DNA of 42,830 nt from Hondaea fermentalgiana (lineage: Eukaryota > Sar > Bigyra > Thraustochytrida > Thraustochytriidae), in the NCBI GenBank assembly GCA_014084085.1, contig NPFB01000086.1, positions 115,257-158,086 on the forward strand, in the 5' to 3' direction. The stretch's first letter is position 1. Each line of letters starts with the position of its first letter. Below, piece by piece: positions 16,547 to 25,325 of this stretch. Under the pieces are notes generated by a model, which ran no database searches, was not told the DNA's origin, and saw only the letters and a list, made by a program, of their open reading frames with translations. Made by a program: the position numbers and the translations under genes.

Positions 16547-17755
16547 TCAATAAAAGTAATCATAGCCCCAACACCACCACAGGAGATTACGCATGTATGA
16601 AAAGGCCATGGAAACCATGGAGCGCAAGGAAAACATGCTCTTCATCCACCTGGCAATACCATGGGCGTCATTTCCTTTGAAAAAAAAGGTTTCCAAGTTG
16701 GCCTTGGACTCTCGTGCGGCCTCGTGGCTACGGGGCCATAACGTATATTTTTCAAAGTTTGAGATTGACTTTCCAAGATCTTCATGGAGAGAAATTGCAC
16801 GTATCAAAACGCGAGAAAGGTCCGTGGCGTCGGCAAGAGCGAGATTTGCACCCTCGCCAGCAAAAGGTGTCATGAGATGAGCGGCGTCGCCAATGAGCGC
16901 CACGCGAGCCTTCCAAGGTTCATCTCGTGTCCATGTGAGGCCTGGTGGCAAGGTGTCAATTGGCCGGACCGTCGCGCAAGCCGGCTTCGATGAGGCCAAG
17001 GCTCGCATCGGTAACGCCCAGCTCGAAACAATCGTTTGCGCACTCGCCACAGTACAGCTTCCCTTGGGGACCTTTTGGGCAAAGTAGATGTGCGCGCTTT
17101 TGGCATCGATGTGGCCAAGCGCTGCATGTCCTTCGGTGTCAAGTGCAAACAGAGTCCCCTTCCGCAAAAAGGAGGTGTCTACATTGTTGCAGAGATAGAC
17201 CGCGTCCACGAACGAGACTCCCGTGTATTCGGGCTTGGCGTCGGTCAGCACTTGCCGAACTTTCGACCAGGCTCCATCGGCTCCAACCACAACGTCAGCT
17301 TCTTCCACGGAGCCATCTGCAAAATGCAGCTCGATTGGGCCGTCGCTGTGCGAAGGACCCGTGACGGCACGCAGCTTGCTTCCCCAGCGAATTGTATTCG
17401 GCACTACTGCGTCGAGCAGCAGCTGACGCAGCTTGGCTCGGTCGATTTCTGGCCGAGACCCGTCTCCTTCATCCTTGTAGATCACGTCGAGATTCTGGTC
17501 CATGATGGTGAGTGCATCCTGGTTCACCTCAATCCTTTCCATGAAAGCATCATACAGTCTGGCCTCGCGCAGGGCCCGCTGGCCCGTGTAGCTGTGCAGG
17601 TCGAGGTACCCGCCTTGGGGTCTTGCATCGGGTCCTTCTTCTGCCTCATAGACGGTCACCTCCACCTCGGCCTCTGCGAGCTGCAGGAGTCGCGCGAGAC
17701 TCAGGCCGCCGATGCCGCCGCCCACTACCGCTACGCGCGTTCGTTCGTGCTTCAT
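16547..17755 (-). CDS. FAD-dependent monooxygenase, TetX-like (PHBH fold)
   Basis: A 402-residue flavoprotein of the aromatic-ring hydroxylase class. The N-terminal Rossmann motif GGGIGGLSLARLL starts at residue 12. A GGYLDLH segment resembles the substrate-side strand of TetX-type enzymes, followed by VVVGADGAWSKVR (DG motif) and the second FAD motif GDAAHLMTPFAGEGANLAL near 286-304. Such enzymes use NADPH and O2 to hydroxylate small aromatic or polyketide substrates; the substrate here is unknown and tetracycline inactivation should not be assumed. The last ~32 residues are Met- and aromatic-rich (ending WWCWGYDYFY) and could form a membrane-associating helix. The family is mostly bacterial and fungal and the gene has no intron, so transfer is possible but not shown. 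It lies 257 bp upstream of the phosphotriesterase-like gene on the same strand. Confidence 0.9.
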   Translation of the reverse strand: MKHERTRVAVVGGGIGGLSLARLLQLAEAEVEVTVYEAEEGPDARPQGGYLDLHSYTGQRALREARLYDAFMERIEVNQDALTIMDQNLDVIYKDEGDGSRPEIDRAKLRQLLLDAVVPNTIRWGSKLRAVTGPSHSDGPIELHFADGSVEEADVVVGADGAWSKVRQVLTDAKPEYTGVSFVDAVYLCNNVDTSFLRKGTLFALDTEGHAALGHIDAKSAHIYFAQKVPKGSCTVASAQTIVSSWALPMRALASSKPACATVRPIDTLPPGLTWTRDEPWKARVALIGDAAHLMTPFAGEGANLALADATDLSRVLIRAISLHEDLGKSISNFEKYTLWPRSHEAARESKANLETFFFKGNDAHGIARWMKSMFSLRSMVSMAFSYMRNLLWWCWGYDYFY

Positions 17756-18227
17756 GCTTGCGGGTTTGCTGTTTCATTTCTCGTAGTCCACGCCCTTCTG
17801 TGTTCCCCATGTCCGCCGCGCTGAGAGCGCTCACTGAATGCCCTTTTAGCGTGGACTTGGTCGACTGCCTCTCTCTGCGTCCGCGTGGAGAGAGTCTCGC
17901 GGCGTGGCCAACACCAACGACCATCTAGTAGCAGATTCTCGTCACGGAAGGTCCTTGCGCACGTGCGGACTCGCACAATTCAAGAGAGAGAGGATGTGAT
18001 GAGGAGGATCGCTATGGTACGATGATGCCGACATGATATGATAACAGGGAGGGGAAAGCGGCGCTCCCCAGTAAATGGAAGGTGCGGGAGAGTATTGACT
18101 GTGCGTCTCGCAACACGAGATGAAGTCCAGCTGTTTCTTGGGCCTTTCTTCTGCACCAAAAGCAATCTCTTTGAGTTTTTATGCGGATGAGAAATTTAGT
18201 TGTACGATGGAGGGAATTGTGCCGCTC
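17756..18227. other. Intergenic region between two minus-strand genes
   Basis: A 472-base stretch that should hold the monooxygenase promoter and the 3' UTR of the two-module protein. No ORF with recognisable content, tRNA or repeat array was seen. Confidence 0.5.
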
Positions 18228-20318
18228 TCACTTTTTACGTGCATTGAAGAGCTCCTTAGGGCGACCCGAGGCGTCCCAAGGGGCGTCCAAAGCAAGATCT
18301 TGGTCCAAAGCCGGAAGCTTTGACGAGCCCCCATGAGAACCGAGAGGCTTGAGATGATGAGGAGCGCGCGCAGCGGACCCTTGCATTTTCTGCTCGAGCG
18401 TGCCGCGGCGAAGCGCCCCGCCTGAAGGGGAGGTGCTGCCCATGGAGTTTCGGGAGCGCTGCTTGTCGTTGCTGATCGACGACGTCTCCGCGGCCGACTC
18501 GAGGCGAGATTCCTTGGATTCATTCGAAAGCTTGCTCTCCACGATGGGCTCGGTATCATTGGCGACCACAGTGTCCTCGGAGTGTTCCTGCGAGGCGGTA
18601 CGCGAACTGCCCATGGTCGTTGCATCTTCAATGTCACTGTCGTTGGATTCGACTGTCGAGTATGTGTCGGCAGTCTCTTCGGAGCGGTCAGCACGACCAC
18701 TCGCGCGATGGGCGTTGTTGTTTTCTGCAGATGTTGTCGCGGAGCCTGCGGCGTTCGAAGCAGCAGCAACCTCTTGTTGTCTTTGTTTTTGTTTCTGCAG
18801 AGCAGCCTGGCGGCGCTGCTCGAGCACGGCGCGATTCGCCGTCTCCCACACCGACCGCTGCGACTCCCACAAGAGAAGCTTGCTGTACTCGTGGTGAGAA
18901 TAGGTTGCAATCTGCAAGGCGCGACCACGCGACTCGACGTCGGGGAAAGACATGTCCAAGAGAGGCTGGTCGCCGACGCTTGGGCTCAGCGTGAGGTAGA
19001 ATGAGCCTTGAAAGTAGATGGTAATGACAACGACGCCATGGTAGTAGGTTTTACTTGCCATAAATTCGACGTCATCGTAAAAGGGCTGGTCGCCGGTGCT
19101 TTCGAGCTCAAAGAACTGGCGGCCATTTTCCTGGTCAACCCAGGGCTCGATGCCCTTTGACTTGTGGTACTCGGTAATCTTGGTGAGCGTGCCCTCGGCC
19201 TTGGCCAGCTCCTCCTCCAGAAAGGCGCTTGTCATGGCAAAGTGTTTCATGGGCGCCGTAAAGGGAAGTCCATCTGGCAGTTTCTGCACCTCAAACCAGT
19301 ACGCGAGAAGCCCCTGCTGTCGTTGAAACTTCCTCAGTACGTGCGGCATCTCATGCAGCGTGACTTCCTGATCCATTTGGAGAACTCCACCATAGCACCA
19401 GTTGCCGTAGCGGAAGAGAGCGCGACGGGCCGTCGACCCGTCGGTGCCTTTGAGCATGAGATAGGTTTGCGTGTAGCTGCCGCCAAAGGCTTCCTTGCTC
19501 TTGCCCCAAAGATAGTCGTCATCAATGTGTGCGATACTTTCCGAGGATCGATGTTCGACGTCTTCGATGTGGCCCTCCTCTTCATCGTCGTCTTCGTCAT
19601 GCAGGTGTTCTTCTACAGGCGCAGATTTTTCTTCGGCCTTGCCCTCGACGCTGCGACGCGCTCGCTCGCGGAGGATATTGCGCATGTTGAGGGCGGTCTC
19701 GTCGAGAGTCTGCCAAATGGCAAATTTGCGGTAGAGCCCAGACTCGTAGTGCTTGATCTGGAACCCCGAGCCGCGACTGGAAATGTCCGGGAACTTGGTG
19801 TCCTCGAGGTCTTGCTCCGTGGCGGTGGCGTCTGCCACTGTGCAATAGTATGAGCCTTGGAGGAAGATGACGTGCAGCTTGAGATCGCCCACAAAGAGCT
19901 TGGCGCAAGCAAGCTCGACGTCATTCAGGTGGTCTGGCTGAGCCTGCAGCTCAAAGTACGACTTGTTTTCGTTTCCTTCCTCGTCGATCCAGGCCGTCAT
20001 GCCGTATTGGCTCATTTCCTCGAGGATCTCGGCCGAGTCGGTGATTTCGTCGCGAAGAGCTGCCGCCGTGTCGTCGAGCATCTCGGCCACTTCTTGAAAG
20101 GGCGAGTCCTTGGGAAGGTCACGTCGTGCGCACCAGAGCGCGAGCGAGCTGCGCTTTCTCTGCAGCTTGGCCAAGCTTGACTGCACGTCGCGCACCGTCA
20201 GCTCTTCATCTCCAAACTTGAGCAAGCCCGAGTAAACTTCATTGACGCGCTGTACGACAACGCGGCGCTGGAGCTCGTTTACCGAGTCGCGCTTAAAGAT
20301 GCAAAAGTACTCGTCCAT
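18228..20318 (-). CDS. Two-module protein of unknown function with a disordered acidic tail
   Basis: A 696-residue single-exon protein, not recognised. It consists of two diverged copies of a ~220-residue module, about 1-220 and 284-505. Matching landmarks are LQRKRSSLALW (52) and FQRQQGLLAYW (331); LPKDSPF and LPDGLPF; AWIDEEG (109) and PWVDQEN (392); SYFEL and QFFEL; DVELACAKLF and DVEFMASKTY; IFLQGSYYCTV (151) and IYFQGSFYLTL (434); KFPDISSRGSGFQI (175) and SFPDVESRGRALQI (457). Alternating hydrophobic strands around FQGS-Y suggest a beta-rich core. An acidic linker near 235-268 separates the modules. The tail from ~505 starts with a Gln/Arg-rich coiled-coil-like stretch and continues as Ser/Thr/Glu-rich disorder. 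No signal peptide or membrane segment is seen. It is probably a soluble scaffold, possibly membrane- or lipid-binding, but that is a guess. Confidence 0.85.
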   Translation of the reverse strand: MDEYFCIFKRDSVNELQRRVVVQRVNEVYSGLLKFGDEELTVRDVQSSLAKLQRKRSSLALWCARRDLPKDSPFQEVAEMLDDTAAALRDEITDSAEILEEMSQYGMTAWIDEEGNENKSYFELQAQPDHLNDVELACAKLFVGDLKLHVIFLQGSYYCTVADATATEQDLEDTKFPDISSRGSGFQIKHYESGLYRKFAIWQTLDETALNMRNILRERARRSVEGKAEEKSAPVEEHLHDEDDDEEEGHIEDVEHRSSESIAHIDDDYLWGKSKEAFGGSYTQTYLMLKGTDGSTARRALFRYGNWCYGGVLQMDQEVTLHEMPHVLRKFQRQQGLLAYWFEVQKLPDGLPFTAPMKHFAMTSAFLEEELAKAEGTLTKITEYHKSKGIEPWVDQENGRQFFELESTGDQPFYDDVEFMASKTYYHGVVVITIYFQGSFYLTLSPSVGDQPLLDMSFPDVESRGRALQIATYSHHEYSKLLLWESQRSVWETANRAVLEQRRQAALQKQKQRQQEVAAASNAAGSATTSAENNNAHRASGRADRSEETADTYSTVESNDSDIEDATTMGSSRTASQEHSEDTVVANDTEPIVESKLSNESKESRLESAAETSSISNDKQRSRNSMGSTSPSGGALRRGTLEQKMQGSAARAPHHLKPLGSHGGSSKLPALDQDLALDAPWDASGRPKELFNARKK

Positions 20319-21808
20319 TTCGCTCTTGCGCGATTTCTTTCTCCTCCAAGAACAACAAAAGAAGAGGTGCGGACTCCGCGGCGCGCTCGCTCCAAGTGCA
20401 CTTCGCCTAGGTCTTGTGCAAATTGGTTTCTTGCGCTTCGCCTCCTCCTCCGCGACCTCGTCGGCAAAGTAGTTTCGTCTTTCTACTACCCAGCTTGAGC
20501 AAAGAAAGGCTTTGCTTGTCGCGTCTCACACTGGCTGCTATTAGAACTGAGCGGCCCAGGGCCAATGTCCATGCCAGAGACATAAGGTCCCAACTTGTCA
20601 GTAGAGTATACTCGTAGAACTACTACTTGTCTCCTCCTAACGGCCATATTTTGTAGAGTTGAGCGTTGCGACGAAACTGAAGCTTGATCTCTCTCTCTCT
20701 CTCTCTCTCGTACTGGCTGCTCTCTTCTCGCGAACTGTATAAATTAGATAGCTCAATGGCTGGCCAAAGTAGCGACCAGCGTCGATCACCGCTTTTGTTG
20801 TCGGAGAATTTGCCATGATACTCGCATCAAGGAGGGGAGAGAGAAAAAAGGAAGTGGTAAAAAAAAAAAAAAGAGGTTCAATCCAACACCACGCGAGTCA
20901 AGCTCCAATTTTACTCTGCATAAGCTATACAAAGGAGTCGAGTCACGACCCATTGAAGGATTTGGGACGCTCGGGCAATTTTTTATCTTTTCTCTCGCGT
21001 CTTCTCGCATGGAACGATGCCACCAATATCATAAGGAAATCGTCGCCCGCTCGCTATCACCTGGACAAAATAGGCCTAATGCAGGTTGTAGCATTTGATC
21101 ATTTCCGAGGTCAGGACTTGATCATAGGCTCAAAAGAAAACAGCCAAATTGACATTTGACGAAGGCTCATTGTAAAGGATTGCTCGAGCGACATGAAGAT
21201 GCGACGTGTCGCTCGCTGATCAGGTCGTAAAGGGCTGCAGTATGTAGCTTATGTAATCGCTTCACCTCTCTAATTTTTGTTGAAATCGAAAGCTGCAGTT
21301 TTTCTCGCAGCGGAGTTTGAAGATGGTCAATCATGAAGCGAGAACTTTGCTTTTATCTATTTTTTATCACCACCAACTCAGAGTCTCGGAGACGTTCGTC
21401 AATTCGATACCTACGAATTAACACGTTCTTACGTATTTCTTTCTTGACTGCGATTTGCGCGACTGGTGCTAGCTTTTAACCCTTTGGGCTTGATGCAGCA
21501 AAGTTCTATTTGTCAACATTGTTTTCCTTGATAAATCAGATTTGAAAGAAGAGACCTAATAGAGAAGAAATAGACCCTTTCCTCAAAGCACTGGCGAAAG
21601 GAGCACGACGCTGCCGGCAATCTGACATCTTGCTGGTGCTCTGGTGTTGCTGCCCTTCGCCCGCGCCACCGCAGTGTCGTCCGTGCGCTCGTGAGCGCCG
21701 CGACTCGTTCCCAGCCCTCCCTCGCACGATTTCTGCAAGGCACGAACCGACCCACTCAGCACGCACGCAGATTAGCAAAAGCTAGAAAAGGGAGAGACCG
21801 CCGCCACC
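20319..21808. other. Divergent intergenic region between the two-module gene and TIM9
   Basis: About 1.5 kb, more AT-rich than its surroundings between 20800 and 21500. It holds a CT microsatellite at 20689-20709 and an A-run near 20859-20871. Both promoters should lie here. ORFs up to 114 codons occur, none with recognisable content. No tRNA or snRNA was recognised. Confidence 0.5.
20689..20709 (+). repeat. (CT)n microsatellite
   Basis: A CT tract of about ten units in the region upstream of the two-module gene. Confidence 0.9.
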
Positions 21809-21812
21809 ATGG
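21803..21812 (+). promoter_or_regulatory. Consensus Kozak context of TIM9
   Basis: The start codon sits in GCCGCCACCATGG, identical to the vertebrate optimum with A at -3 and G at +4. This supports ATG 21809 as the start. Confidence 0.8.
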
Positions 21813-22093
21813 ACGCCGCAGCAGGACTTCCGGAGCACCTCCATGGCGAGTTCTTGCAGGCCATCGAGGAGATGCAGATCAAAGGTTTCCTCCAGATGCA
21901 CAACAAGGTGACTGAATCGTGCTTTAAGGACTGCGTCAAGGCCTTTCACAGCAAGAACCTCACGGGTGAGGAGTCCAAGTGTATCAATACGTGCACTGCC
22001 AAGTTTCTTGCCATGTCGCAGCGTCTCAGCCAGCGGTATGCTGAGGTCTCCATGGAGCAGCAGATGGAGATGCAGCAGCAGGGACAGCAGTAG
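21809..22093 (+). CDS. TIM9: Mitochondrial intermembrane-space chaperone Tim9
   Basis: A 94-residue protein with the twin CX3C signature of the small Tim family: C38-FKD-C42 and C58-INT-C62. The flanks match Tim9, with HNKVTESCF before the first pair and KFLAMSQRLSQRYAE after the second. Small Tims form a hexamer (Tim9-Tim10) that carries hydrophobic carrier and outer-membrane proteins across the intermembrane space; the four cysteines form two disulfides through Mia40. The C-terminal tail is Gln/Met-rich (EQQMEMQQQGQQ), an addition to the core. The start lies in a perfect Kozak context. Tim9 is favoured over Tim10 from the sequence around the second CX3C. Confidence 0.95.
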   Translation: MDAAAGLPEHLHGEFLQAIEEMQIKGFLQMHNKVTESCFKDCVKAFHSKNLTGEESKCINTCTAKFLAMSQRLSQRYAEVSMEQQMEMQQQGQQ

Positions 22094-22263
22094 AATGGAA
22101 CGCGGACAGCCAGCATAGCGCTTCGGACGAATCATGACTTCGCGTCTACGGCGAATTCTCTCGACTTTGGTTGGTGTTTCGCTCTCGCACAAGTTTTCCC
22201 TTCTTGGGTCCTTCCAATTCAGACAGCAATGGAACTTTGTAATGCTCCGTCTTTTTTTTTTCC

Positions 22264-22269
22264 TTTATT
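22264..22269 (-). terminator. Possible polyadenylation signal AATAAA (minus strand)
   Basis: TTTATT on the plus strand gives AATAAA on the minus strand, 109 bases downstream of the stop codon of the SQ/TQ-rich gene. Confidence 0.35.
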
Positions 22270-22377
22270 GCGCAAAAGCATCGTGTGTGAGGCAAGTTCA
22301 TGTTTTGCACAGCAATGTCTTGTTGCAATACAAAGCGAAATCATGTATTGTTGGAAGTCAACTTTTCCTTCATTTCT

Positions 22378-24594
22378 TCATTCATCGATTCGTTCATGCG
22401 AGAAGCTGCTCTTTGCGTGCTGACGATTAAAGTAGGCGGTGATCTTGCGAGAAGAGTAATCCTCCTGCTTGGGCTTTCTCTTGCCACGTTGCGTGACCTT
22501 TGGCAAAGACGCACTTTCCGCGACGGGCGCGACACTTGCCTCGACCATTCTCAGAGGCGGAGTTACGCGCTTGCGTCGCGGTACGCTATCGACAACAGCG
22601 TCAGTCCTTGACCTTGGCAAGGATCTAGACCGCGCAAGACGACGATGCCGCAGAAGTTCGGTGCCTGGTTGTCTTTTTCTGCGGGTTTCCTTCTTTTCAG
22701 CATCCTCGTTTTCGTCTTCGTCTGATGAAAAAAGCACCACACTCTCTTGCGAAGTTTCATTCGTTTCAAGAGGCCTGCGCGTTGGCTTTTTCTTGAGTTT
22801 CTTGACGCTATTTTCCTTGTTGGCCTCGGCGCGCTTTTGGAGCATGCGTTTGCTGCACTTTGGCTTTTTGGGCACCATGAACATTTCGAGCTCATCGACA
22901 GTAGCCGAAGGGGACGTAGATTCGTCGAGATATGTTACACGTGGGCGTTTTCCCCGAACTCGTCGCCTCTGTTTCCGAATGTCTTCGAAATCATCATCGT
23001 CCTCGTCCTCGTCGTCGTCTTCGTCGTCCTCGTTATTTTCTACTTCTTTTTCTTTCCCATAAGTCAGCATATCCTTGGCATATACAGTCTTTGCATCATT
23101 CGCACGGACGCCTTGCGTGATGCGATTCGAGTCTTTGCCTTTCGGCGATTTTTCTGCGATCTCTATCTTTACCCTGGGTAGGACTCTGGTCGTACGGGCT
23201 TCTTTCGTGGCGGGCGTTGGATTCATGTTGACCTCGAGCAATCGATTAATTTCCTCATCTTCAGAATCGCTTGCGAGAGGGTCGTCAACCATACGTGAGC
23301 TCGGGTCCTCGGTCTTGCGCAAAATATTGGTAGGCCTGCTAAGACCTACAGCAGCTTGCTGAGTAGCAGCTCGTGAGATGTCGGATTCATGCTGTGTAGC
23401 ATCCTCTTCCTGATCCGCAAGCTCGGCCTCCTCCTTTTCAACATGTGCGGGGAGCGACGCCATTGACATATGCAAAGGTTTATCTGATGACTGCGTAGCA
23501 TCCTCAGAATCAGGCTCCTCCTTGTTGACGTGTGCGGGGAGCGATGCACTTGATGTCTGCAGAGGTTCGCCTTGCATTTGCGTTGAAGGAACCTGCTCTT
23601 CCTCTTCGTCAGAGTCGAAATCCTCGTCAAAGTCCAGGTCGAGCTCCTGACTTTGCCACTGTGTTGCCGTTAGCTTGGCGCCATCGTCTTTGGCTTCTTG
23701 CGTTGCGGTATCTTCATCGAGATTACGCTCGTCTTTGCTTAGCCCAGCGCTGGCCTGTTTCGCAGAGCATTGTGAGTCTTCATCAGCTTCATTGGTGTCG
23801 TCGCCGTGGCTGAGAGCGCCGACTTCTGTGTCATTCATTTCGTCTAAGTCCATATTTGCAGAGACCGATTGTGTAGGGCTGCTCTTGTCCTGTGTCGTGT
23901 ACTGTGTGGTCGTTTGAGATCTGCTCAGTGAAGGATCTTCGTCGTCGTCGTCGTCGTCTTCGTCTTCGTCATTATCTTCATCTTCGCTTTCATGTAATTT
24001 TCCATCAGCGTTGAGAAGACATTGCGATGAGGCGAGGGTGGCCGGAATGACCTCGTTTTGTTCGATGTGATCCTCATCTTCTGGTAGATCGCTGGCCTGG
24101 GTAGCGGGAACAAAGGTAGCGGCGGGGTCGGTGGCGGCAAATCGTACGAGGGCCCCGGGCGCACGGGAGCTCGTCCCCGCGAGGATCGACGTGATGTGTG
24201 CATCACCCGCATGCACTACAACTTGCGCTTCGCTTTCTTTTTCGCCTTGATCTTCCTTCGTCGCGCCTTTGTTAACGTCATTATTCTCTGAGCCGTTCAG
24301 ATCTTCATCCGCGTCTTCAAGGTCGTCATCAAAGTCGTCAAAAAAGTCGATAGCCTGAGACTGAAGCTGTGTTGTTGTAAAGGGCGGCGCCTGCGCCTTG
24401 GGGCTGAAGACTTCACGTTTCCTGGGCTCGTTTATGTCCTCTTGCTCGTCCACGTCCTCCTCGTCCTGAGACGGCAACGTCATATAAAAGTTTGGGGCGC
24501 GAGAGTTGTTGTTGTCCTCGTTCATCGGCACAGGAGGACGCTCTGCATCTTGGTCGTGGAGCTGTTCCTGCGCGGCATCAAACCTGGGCGGCAT
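22378..24594 (-). CDS. Acidic SQ/TQ-cluster protein with KEN box and PIP-like C-terminus
   Basis: A 738-residue protein from ATG 24594; the open frame runs back to 24717 without an ATG, across a likely splice acceptor. The family is not recognised and the protein looks disordered. I count about 20 SQ or TQ dipeptides, many in clusters (for example TTTQYTTQDKSSPTQS and TATQWQSQEL). Such clusters are typical substrates of the ATM/ATR kinases. A KEN box (NKENS) lies in the basic C-terminal half, as in APC/C-Cdh1 targets. The C-terminus carries SRKITAYF (717-722 KITAYF), a PCNA-interacting-type motif lacking the leading Gln. Long Asp/Glu runs alternate with Lys/Arg-rich blocks that would serve as nuclear localisation signals. 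A 29-residue segment is tandemly duplicated. The combination suggests a cell-cycle-controlled DNA replication or repair factor, but function is inference. It is convergent with TIM9 (284 bp). Confidence 0.8.
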   Translation of the reverse strand: MPPRFDAAQEQLHDQDAERPPVPMNEDNNNSRAPNFYMTLPSQDEEDVDEQEDINEPRKREVFSPKAQAPPFTTTQLQSQAIDFFDDFDDDLEDADEDLNGSENNDVNKGATKEDQGEKESEAQVVVHAGDAHITSILAGTSSRAPGALVRFAATDPAATFVPATQASDLPEDEDHIEQNEVIPATLASSQCLLNADGKLHESEDEDNDEDEDDDDDDEDPSLSRSQTTTQYTTQDKSSPTQSVSANMDLDEMNDTEVGALSHGDDTNEADEDSQCSAKQASAGLSKDERNLDEDTATQEAKDDGAKLTATQWQSQELDLDFDEDFDSDEEEEQVPSTQMQGEPLQTSSASLPAHVNKEEPDSEDATQSSDKPLHMSMASLPAHVEKEEAELADQEEDATQHESDISRAATQQAAVGLSRPTNILRKTEDPSSRMVDDPLASDSEDEEINRLLEVNMNPTPATKEARTTRVLPRVKIEIAEKSPKGKDSNRITQGVRANDAKTVYAKDMLTYGKEKEVENNEDDEDDDEDEDDDDFEDIRKQRRRVRGKRPRVTYLDESTSPSATVDELEMFMVPKKPKCSKRMLQKRAEANKENSVKKLKKKPTRRPLETNETSQESVVLFSSDEDENEDAEKKETRRKRQPGTELLRHRRLARSRSLPRSRTDAVVDSVPRRKRVTPPLRMVEASVAPVAESASLPKVTQRGKRKPKQEDYSSRKITAYFNRQHAKSSFSHERIDE
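23392..23565 (-). repeat. 29-residue tandem duplication in the SQ/TQ protein
   Basis: Two 87-base units (23565-23479 and 23478-23392) encode PLQTSSASLPAHVNKEE... and PLHMSMASLPAHVEKEE..., each ending with an acidic stretch that contains ATQ. The units are diverged outside the SLPAHV core. Confidence 0.85.
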
Positions 24595-24703
24595 GAGGAT
24601 TGAGACGAAGCGGGCGAAGGCGCGCGTTCCCTTGCGCGCCTTTCGGCGTTTGTTCCCGCGCTCTGCGCGACGCAACCCGCGTTGCGATGGTGGATGGTGG
24701 GTT

Positions 24704-24717
24704 CTGCAAAGAAACAA
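24704..24717 (-). other. Likely 3' splice site upstream of the SQ/TQ gene
   Basis: On the minus strand TTGTTTCTTTGCAG precedes AACCCACC, a pyrimidine-rich tract followed by CAG. It lies 110 bases before the ATG at 24594. The most likely meaning is an intron in the 5' UTR; a coding upstream exon cannot be excluded. No donor was identified. Confidence 0.45.
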
Positions 24718-24991
24718 ACCACGATGGTTAGAGTCTCCTAGGCACTAAAATTTTGGGAGCCCGAACTGGATTAGCACGATGGGCCACCCTCGTATCAGGG
24801 AGACATTGGCTTAACTAATTCAATCAAACTTCTTGGTTCATTGGTCTTGCGCGCAGAATCATGGACCTTGAATACTCTCTTTTGAGAAAGTGAGACGCAT
24901 TTTCGTGGATGCTAGCCAAACCTCGGTTCAACACAACTTTGTCGTATAGTCAATCTGTGGCACTCTCTGTCAATCTACGTACATCACTTTG

Positions 24992-25325
24992 ACAAGCTCA
25001 ATCGATCCCCTTGGTGGCAAGTCTGCTTCTGCACACACGTTGATGTTTTTAGCTATAGCGGCTAACCAGAAACCGCACGAGTCCGTCAAACGATGAAACT
25101 TGGCACTCTCTTACACCCGTACAGCGCTTTGCATTTCTTGCTTTTCCACCACTGCAAGCACTGCAAGCTCGCACGTCATCACAGCTTCGTGGCTCCAACT
25201 CAGCAACAATCCCATTCTTCTCGCATCACTCCATCTTCGGCACTCTCACTCCACGATGATCTATACACCGCGCTGCAATTCTTTCTTTCCCGACTACAAG
25301 CTCAATCGATATCTTTGGCGGCAAG
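24992..25325 (+). repeat. Pair of diverged 30-bp direct repeats
   Basis: ACAAGCTCAATCGAT followed by a similar 15 bases ending GGCAAG occurs at 24992-25021 and 25296-25325, with 26 of 30 positions equal. A GGCACTCTC precedes both copies at different distances. Confidence 0.7.

Noticed and set aside
14868..20318. Minus-strand genes as a co-regulated cluster or operon
   Set aside because: The genes are separated by 257-762 bases, each has room for its own promoter, and their functions are unrelated.
20815..21159. 114-codon ORF in the AT-richer gap before TIM9
   Set aside because: It starts within a purine-rich and poly-A stretch and has no recognisable content; one ORF of this size is expected by chance.
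21185..21225. Possible C/D-box-like TGAAGA...CTGA
   Set aside because: The boxes are imperfect, there is no terminal stem and no guide region could be judged.
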